Assembly: GCA_943736015.1 (NCBI GenBank)
Contig: OX031063.1
Coordinates: 43,788,672-43,852,671, forward strand
Source: Tridacna crocea
Taxonomy: Eukaryota; Mollusca; Bivalvia; Cardiida; Cardiidae
Length of the DNA stretch: 64,000 nt
Reading direction: 5' to 3'
Numbering within the stretch: the first letter of the stretch is position 1; the number at the start of each line of letters is the position of its first letter. Below are positions 47,701 through 56,700 of the stretch, piece by piece. A program made the translations under genes and the position numbers. Below the pieces are notes generated by a model, which was not told where the DNA came from, ran no database searches, and worked only from the letters and a program-made list of their open reading frames with translations.

Positions 47701-50700
47701 TCGAGTGATGTCATTTGAAATCAACTCTTTTAAACCATGCAAACCATGAATTCAGGGTTAAATATCGTAAAACTCGCTCTAAATTTCAAAATTTGTTTCG
47801 TTCCGCAGCTTTGACCTAGTTTGTAACGTAAGTCTCGGATGAAACACCCCAAACCACTCGAATACCCCAAAACGCCCAAAAACTATTCCATTACACATCA
47901 AAAAACTTTTGTAACATATAAAACTGCATGCGAAACGCTTACATAATACACGATTTTATGGAAATCAGACATGAACTTTTGCTATTAATTCTAGTATTTT
48001 TAGGTCTTTGATCAGCTTAAGTTTGAAATACAAAATTGTACTTTGATTAAGAAAATGCAAATGGCGGACGGGATAGAAAACAAACGCACATAACGATTGA
48101 CACCAGTAAAGTTAAAATGTTGATTACTGCATTTGTTCGGACCCCAAAAGAGTGGCGACAAAGATATTTCATCCCCTCCGTATACAGTAAATACAACATG
48201 AAATATGAAACGCAAGGTAAAATACAGCAATTACGACCGTACATTGACAGTTGCACTGTTGAGGGGTTTACAGTCAAAACGTACTCAAACCAAAACGTAC
48301 CCAAGTCAAAACGTACCCGAATGGAGTCAAAACTTACCCAAATGAAGTCTAAACCTACCCAAGTGGAGTCAAAACGTACCCAATGTGTAGTCAAAATGAA
48401 CACATGATTTTTATAGTATTTCTAACTTCAATTTGTGTAAAAATTAATAGAAATTACGTATTCGTCATCATGACGATTTATAACTCTTGCTTTATTTTGA
48501 ATTTGCCTTACATGATTAAAACCAATGATGAAACTTATTTAACAATAAACATAGCGAAAGTCAATCAAATGCTTAGTGATAAAATCAATTTTTTTTTTTC
48601 TATTTTTTTTTTAAGGAAGATAAAGTTACTATTAATGGAAAAAAAAAAGCATATTGGATACTTTAAAAATATTTATCCATCATTATAAAAATATGTTTTA
48701 TATATGAAAAAAAAAAAACATAAGCATCAGCACATTTAAAGAAATGATATAACAGAGAAATGTGATATATTAATTACATTGTTTGGATAGCAAAGATACA
48801 ATTTCAACACTCAAAAAGAGTGTAACAAATTTAATGTGGTGATTAACCCATTACCACACAATCCCTAGTTTCGACTACCCTGAGAAAGAAGCCTTTAGAA
48901 CACATTGTGGGAAAAGGAAAAAAATGCATTTTCTCCTTTTCCCACAATTTTTTCTAACCTTCACAAAACAAATTTCAAATTTTCTGTCACTTTTATTTTG
49001 TCGTCTGCAAATGCTTTCAATTTGGACAAGCCTAAAATTGGGCTGGTCTGGTAATTAATGAGTTAAACTAATTATTCACAATGGTCTTTAACCTGTTGTA
49101 GATTGCATAGTTATTAATTACTTTGCAAATATTTTTTATAATTTGAGAGTCAGTTTGGTTGAGATGAAAAACCTTAGGACTGTTTTTTCAGCTAACCTGA
49201 GCCCAACATGCTCAAGGGAAGCTTTTAGGATCACCTGGTGTCTGTCATCCGTCATGCGTCATCAACAATTCTTTAAACATCAACTCCTCCAAAACCGCTG
49301 GGCCAATATGGACCAAACTTGGCTGGAATGTTCCTTGGGAGGTCCTCTTTGAAAATTGTTCACAGAATTTGATTACGTCAAAAGTTTTGGTTGCCATGGC
49401 AACCAAACAGTTTTCTAAGAAATTCTTTAAAAATCTTCTTCTCTGAAACAGCAGGCCAGATTTTAAAATAATTTCACAGAGATGTTCCTTAACGTAGTGG
49501 ACCCGTAATAGAAAACAGCTATTTCCACTATAATATTACCCTAGAAAATTTGCCAAGATAAAAAATGAGCACTATTGTATTACTTTCACCGAGCCACTTT
49601 TTCTTCTTTGTCCTTCCTAGAATTATCATTTATAAATCTATAACTACTATAATTTCATTACAAATGGATATGATAATTACCTCCCTTTTCTGAAAACTAA
49701 CAAAATTATCAACAAATAATTTCAAGACGGACCCCGAAGGAATTTCTGTTTGGTCAAAAATGTGCAATAGTATCATATCTGTACAAAATATGTCTTATCA
49801 ACTGTCCAGAAATTTTATGCCATGCTGCACTATGCTTATTACGGGTCCACTACCTTAAGTGACCCTTTCCAAAACTTTTTCGTGAAATTTTGATCAGTCA
49901 AGAAACATGACTGGTGAATGGGGGCTATTTGCACTATACAGGAATGAAGAAATTCTAAAAAATTCTTCTTCTCAGAAACCACTGGTCAGATTTTGAAATA
50001 ATTTCTCAGGAATGTTCTATGGGTGACCCTTTTCAAAAATTGTTTGCGAAATTTCAATCCGTAAGAAACATGGCTCTGGTGAATGGGGGCTACTTGTACT
50101 TATATGGACATGCAGAAATTCTTGAAAATTCTTACTTCTCTGAAACGGCTGATCAGATATTGAAAAAAGTTCACAGAGATGTTCCTTGGGTGACCCTTTT
50201 AAAAACTTGTTCGTGAAATTTTGATTTGCCAAGAAACATGGCTCAGGTGAATTGGGGCTACTATATGGAAATGAAGAATTTCTTGAAAATTCTCCTTCTC
50301 TGAAACCCATGATCAGATTTTAAAATAATTTCAAAGCAATCTTCCTTGGGTGACCATTTTCAAAAATGTTTTCCAAATTCTGATCCATCAAGAAACATGG
50401 CTCTGGTAAATGGGGTCCACTTGCACTATTCGGACATGAAGAAATTCTTGAAAATTCTTCTTCACTGAAATGGTTGGTCAGATTTTGAAATGATTTCACA
50501 GAGATGTCCCTTATGTGTCCCTTTTCAAAAATTGTCAAGTGCTAGCATCGGTATGCAGTGGCACTGTTTCAGTAAGTTCCAAGTAATAGAGGTGACCAAT
50601 GACATACATTTAATATTTTTTGGGTATATTATGTCAGGCTATATGCCAACATGGATATATTAAAGAAAAAGAAAAATGAAAAGATCTAACTTGGTGGGAA

Positions 50701-53700
50701 GCTGCCTATTACAAGTAACTGCATTTGCTCAAGTAAATTGCAGACTAGTCAAAATCGAAGAATTGCTGAAAACTAATCAAATTTGACTTACGGTAAACCA
50801 TTAAATTTGAGTCTAATTGGAAGAAAACCTTGAGTAAAAAAAAATGAGTTTTTCTTTCTTTCAGCTCTGTTTTCCAAAGCTGTTTGAATTACGTAAAAGC
50901 AAGATTGTCCTGTAAAAGGGTGATGACCATCTATCAGTACCAAAATATCAAGGTTTCACTATTAGTGCGACTTTCAGGACCTTCAGTCCTTTGATTTTAT
51001 TTTGATATTACACTTTTCGTGTGAGTAGCACTGTGGGATGGGGCTTTAATGTAGGTTGCAATGCATAGTACGTGGTTACCAACAAAATCAGAACCAATGA
51101 AAGAAATTTATGGGACCACTGTAGGATTTTATACATTTTGTGGATTTTTTAGAGCCAGACCATATTTTTTCTTCAATCCCTGTGTCAGTGTTACTTAAAG
51201 ATGGTCTATTAGAGCAACTGTACTTATATATTGCATAAATATTCATGATGTTCTATAGGTATCAATAAGTATGTTGTCACCATTAAAAAAAAAGATGAAA
51301 AGAATTGGTGATAAATTATAATTTTTGTCTGAGTTTAGAGCATCGGTTCATGGTGGTTTTGCTACTAAAGCTTTTTATTTATTGTTACTGCTATGACTTG
51401 AGTTTGTATTTTGCAGTATTTAACCCTTTCCCAAACGACAAATTTTGGACTCTTCCAAACTGAAAGAGTTTGCAGACAACAATTTTAGATTTTGAGAAAA
51501 TGGCAGCAAGTTCTCAAATAGGGTAGAAAACACTGTAGGAAAAGGAGAAATTGCTTGTCACAATTTCTCCTTTTCCCACACTGTTTTCAAAAGACTTTTA
51601 CTGCAGGCACGTAAAAACCAGGGATGTTTGGGAAAGAGTTAAAAGGTGATGTTTAAGATGTTGTTCATCAGTATGAGTTATACAGTTTCATGTATCAATC
51701 GTCTTCTATCAGATGATGTAGGCAGTGATCAAGAAGCTGAGTATAGCAACAAGATAGTCAGTCTACCTCCACAAGAGGTTAGTGTTGGGCCAGAGGATAT
51801 TCCAGTCACTCAAATATCTTGTGGAATGCATCATACAGGTACACACCTCATATAACAGTCCTCTTGTTCTTGATGATACCTTACTTTATAAATTTACCAG
51901 ATAACAAAATTTTAGCCCTGTCCAAATTGAAAGCATTTGCAGACGACAATTTCAGTTTGGCTGAAATGGTACAATTGTTTATTGATAGAGTAGAAAACAT
52001 TGTGGAAAAAGGAGAAAATGCTGGTTACCAGCATTTTCTTCTTTTGCCACAGTGTTTCAAAATGCTTCTTCCCAAGGGTTGTCAGAAGTCATTGTGTGGG
52101 AAAGGGTTAACAACCTGAAGAACAGTAGGTATAGATGATGAATTAATTAGGATAGCATGACAAATGTTATTTCAGCTACATTAGGTTTATCGGCAACTAT
52201 CAGACTTTTAGTTGTTATGTACGTAGTAAATGGTTACTGTATATATGGATACACATGTCGAAAAGATTTTGATTTTGACAAGTCTGAAATATTGCTTTTT
52301 AGTTTGGTTATTCTAGAATGAATAGTGTTGTAAGGCCCGTTGACAACTTAGATCGTATTGGGTGCACTTACTTAGTAAACAATAATGCAAGGTGAAAATA
52401 ACATACATGTGCAACAACATAAGACAAACATGATAAATGAGGAATGGACAAAACACAAAATGATGCTTTTTTGTTGCCTTTACGACATGCATGCTGTCAC
52501 ATTTGTTCCGCCAGATGAAATGGTAGATATGACGATCGCGGGACTGCAGTGGTCTATTCTTATACCCCCGATTAAACCACACGGGGTCCCACAGGCCAAT
52601 TGATTCCCATTCCAAACCCTATTTACATTGAGAAAAAAATATAGGATTTGGAACAAGAACTACCTAGCCTGCTGCAATCCTACAAATTACGAGGAAAGCA
52701 GCTGTTGGTCTCTAATTTTAGTCGCCTTCTACGACATGCCATAGAGAAAGGCTGAGGTCCTATTCTATATTGTAAAAAAAAAACCCGGGACCCCACGGGG
52801 AGTTTGGTTATTCTAAGTTTCAAAAAGCGTATGTTGTATTCCAGTGGTGCTACTTCAAAATGGAGATGTATATGTGTTTGGAAGTAACCAGTATGGTCAG
52901 TTGGGACTTGGAGATCTAGTCATAAGGTAAGGAACTCTGTCCACATTGTGTCAAGACACAAATCTGATACAAGTGACTGCAGAAATTTCAGTCTAAGGTT
53001 CGGGTAAATCTTTACCAAACAACAAATTTTTGGACTTTTCCAAATTCCAAAGCATTTGCAGATGACAAAATAAATTTGCTCAAAAACTGAAATTTATTGT
53101 GAAAAGGGTAGGAAACATTATGGAATAAGGAGAAAATGTTTGTTACCAGCTTTTTGTCCTTTTCCTACGATGTGTTCAAAAGACTTCTTTCTTAGGATTG
53201 TTAAAAGTCAGGATTATATGGTAAAGGGATAGAAATAATAATTCAGAGATAATCATTAAGAAATAGCGTACATGTGAATATATGAGTAATTGTTTGGGAT
53301 GACGAGGAATTGTTCCTCATGAGTAGTATCTCTGTATGCCATACTTTTTTCAGTAATCACCTGCAGAGGGTATGGAATTATTGGTATCTTCAGACCATGT
53401 CAATACAATCTCAAGGACAAAGGAAGAAAAAACTTCAAGGAAAGTGTCTTGTGAGAACAATGTGAGAAAAGGAGAAACTGCGGATTAATAGCATTTTCTC
53501 CTTTTCACAGTATATTTGCTACCCCTTCCATGGAAAATCCCATATTGTATGTTATATACAAATGCTGTCAGTTGGGACAAATCTTTGTTGTTTGGTGATA
53601 ACTTTATAATTCATTACCACACCATTTGGTTAAGCCAATCAGAAGTTGTGTCACTTTAAAACGTTGAAAATCTTTCAGACTAAGACAACGATAATTCTTA

Positions 53701-56700
53701 GAAATGTGTAGTGAATTTGTTGCATGGAAAGAGTTCAAGTATCATTTATGTATGTTCTTTAACAGGGGTGTCCCAACAAAGCTTCCTTTACCAAGTTCAG
53801 CTGTTCAAGTGGCTGCTGGAAGTCACCACACAGTCATTTTGCTTGCCAATGGTCAAGTGTTGACTTGTGGTAATCATCAAGTAGGTTTTTTAGGTTTGAC
53901 AACTCTTATATAAGTCAATGTTCTGTGGAAAGCAGAGTTAAATGTATCTGCAAAAAGTATTCGTACAGGTTAGCCTGCACAGTCAGTACAAGCAGATATG
54001 TGTTGAAAATTTTTGTTCTTTGGTAAATTTTGTGCATGTACAAGGACCATTTATCACCCATGTGAATCAACTAGCTTAACCCCCTTATACCCTGTTTGTC
54101 AGATGAGTCTGGGAAGTATGGGCCTTTTTGCTAGGAAAATAAGGCTTTTGACTGCTTATTAGAGACGCTACCTCTTTAACCCTTTACCACACAATGACCT
54201 TTTTTAATGCCCCTGAAAGAGAAGGCTTTTGAAAACACTGTGGGAAAGGGAGAAAATGCTGGCTACCAGCATTTTCTCCTTTTCCCACAATGTTTTCTAC
54301 CCTATCAAAGAAAAATCAAATCATATTAGCCATATTAAAACTGTCATCAGCAAATGCTTTCAATTCGGACAGGTATAAAATCTTGGCGAGTGGTAAAGGG
54401 TCAGTAGGAGTATTTTGATCCCATTGGAGGGTACCACACTTTCTCAAATTTAAGCTCTTTATCTTTATAACTTTAAGCTCAAATATTCTACTTTACTCAT
54501 CTTTTAATACAGGTATGTACTCTAAATGACCAAAAATGTTTATGTGCCTAAAGCCTTTACCTCATAAGGCATTTCTATGGTATCTCTAATTGACCCTAAA
54601 CAACAGCAAGGATGAAGCCATTTCTTATGTGTATAAGACACCTTTTGATAGCATGGAAAACATTGTGGCAAAAGGTGAAATTGCTCGTCACAAGCAATTT
54701 CACCTTTTGCCACAATGTTTTCCAAAGGCTCCTACAAGCGAACTGTAGAAATGAGTATCTATGGAGTAAAGGGTTAAGTTAGTTATTAAAAAGAAGTGGT
54801 CTTGCTATGATGGATTACAGAGCATGGCTCATATAAATAAAGAGCCCTAAACTGATTGACACCCTTTGTAATTCTACAGAAAGAATCTTTAGGTCGTGGT
54901 TGCCCTGAGGATGCCAAGTCAAAGATAGGTCTATGGTTTGCTGTACCTGGCCCTGTTCCAGGTGTGGGTAAGTCATTTTCTAACATACATGCATAGGAAT
55001 AAAAGTGCAGTAATGTATGTCCCTATTGTTTGTAATGCCACAGTTGCATCATAAAATAAAAAATTCATTTTGTTTTTGAAAAATTTTAAGACTTGACTTT
55101 ATTAAAAGCACTTGCAGACAGCACCCTTTATCACACATTAATGACTTCTAATGATTCTAGAGTAGGAGACTTTGGCAAACATTGTGGGAAAAGCAGGAAA
55201 TGTGGTTGGTTAGAGAATTACATGGAGAAAAGGTTCTTTGTCTCATTCTCAAGAGTTTTCTAAAATTGTAAGTAAGACAACTTCTGATTGGCTAAACTGA
55301 ATGGTTTAGCCAGTCAGAAGTTGTGTTACTTACAAATGTAGAAAACTCTTGAGAATGAGACAAAGAACCTTTTTAAGAATGGTTGGTGAATACAGACTCT
55401 GATTATGGATTAATGAAATCTGTCTTGTCTAACAACCAAATGAACTTTGAAGTCTAATACTCATGGGACACTTAACTCTTTGCCACACAATCCTAACTTT
55501 TAAAGACCTTTAGACAGAAAGCCTTTGAAAACATTGTGGGAAAAGGAGAAAATCCTGGTAACCAGCATTTCCTCCTTATCCCACAATGTTTTCTAAAATC
55601 AAATTTCAATTTTTGATTCACATAGATTTTGTCATCTGCAAATGCTTTCAGTTTGGACAAGTCCAATATTTTGTTGTTTGGTAAAGAGTTAATTAATTTG
55701 CAAATAGAAATATGTTTTGATGGATGTCAGCCTGTATGGGGTGGCCACATGCTGACATGGGTTGACACATTTCCCAGATGCAGTAAATCCCCTTTTAATG
55801 AGCATAACTCCGATATTGTAGGATGTTGCAATTAAATTATGTAACTAAGGTTTTTTTTAATGGACCTATTATTCTTATGTTACTAAGAACTATTATTTTT
55901 GCTTTTGAGAATTTGTTTTACAGAGTATTTCTTGTACAATGTGAATAAAGATGGCATGCTTTTGCCAAGTAGATTTTTAATCTTGATGCTTAACCCATTA
56001 CCACACAATCCCTACTTTTAACGACCCTGAGAAAAAGGCCTTTTGAAAACATTGTGGGAAAAGGAGAAAATGCTGAAAACCAGCATTTTCTCCTTTTCCT
56101 ACAATGTTTTCTACCTGTTTAAGAACAAACATTATCAGTTGAAAAAAAACATGTAAGTTGTCCTCTGTGAATTCCATCAATTTGACCACTCTGAAATTTT
56201 GCTCTGTGGTATAGGGTTAAACAAAAGCCAGAAAATGAGGGGTGTGTGTTTCTTTAAAATGATCAGCTCTATTTCTGAAATACTGGTTTTACTTATAGAA
56301 TATGCAATAATTAATAGTGCTTTTTCTTTGTTTCTGACACTATGGTTTACTTACTTTGCACAACAATATGTGAGGTATATATGCCTGCAATGTCAAGTGA
56401 TTATTCATTTGATAGGTTGGCGGAGAAAAGGAAGGCTACTGTATACTTGCAATGTGTGATGCCAAATAAATTGTCTCATATAATAAGGACCTTTTTCCTT
56501 TTAATCCACATGGTTATGAGCTGGAATGGTCCTTTAAAATGCAGAAGATTAAGAATAGCAAAACAACTTGTTTTTATCTAGGTTGGGCTGTGAGGACTGC
56601 CCGCAGACTAAGCTGTGTTGATACTTTTTCCAAATGATTTTGACTGCCTTTCCAAAATGCATGAGCAATTTAGATTTTGTCCTTGTTTATTACAGGTGCT

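Noticed and set aside
48117..48407. 96-codon ORF rich in Lys/Thr/Gln
   Set aside because: Produced by the minisatellite at 48275-48390; no splice or homology support.
52385..52603. 72-codon ORF inside the 485-bp insertion, considered as a retroposon protein remnant
   Set aside because: No reverse transcriptase or endonuclease motif; the opposite strand is equally open.
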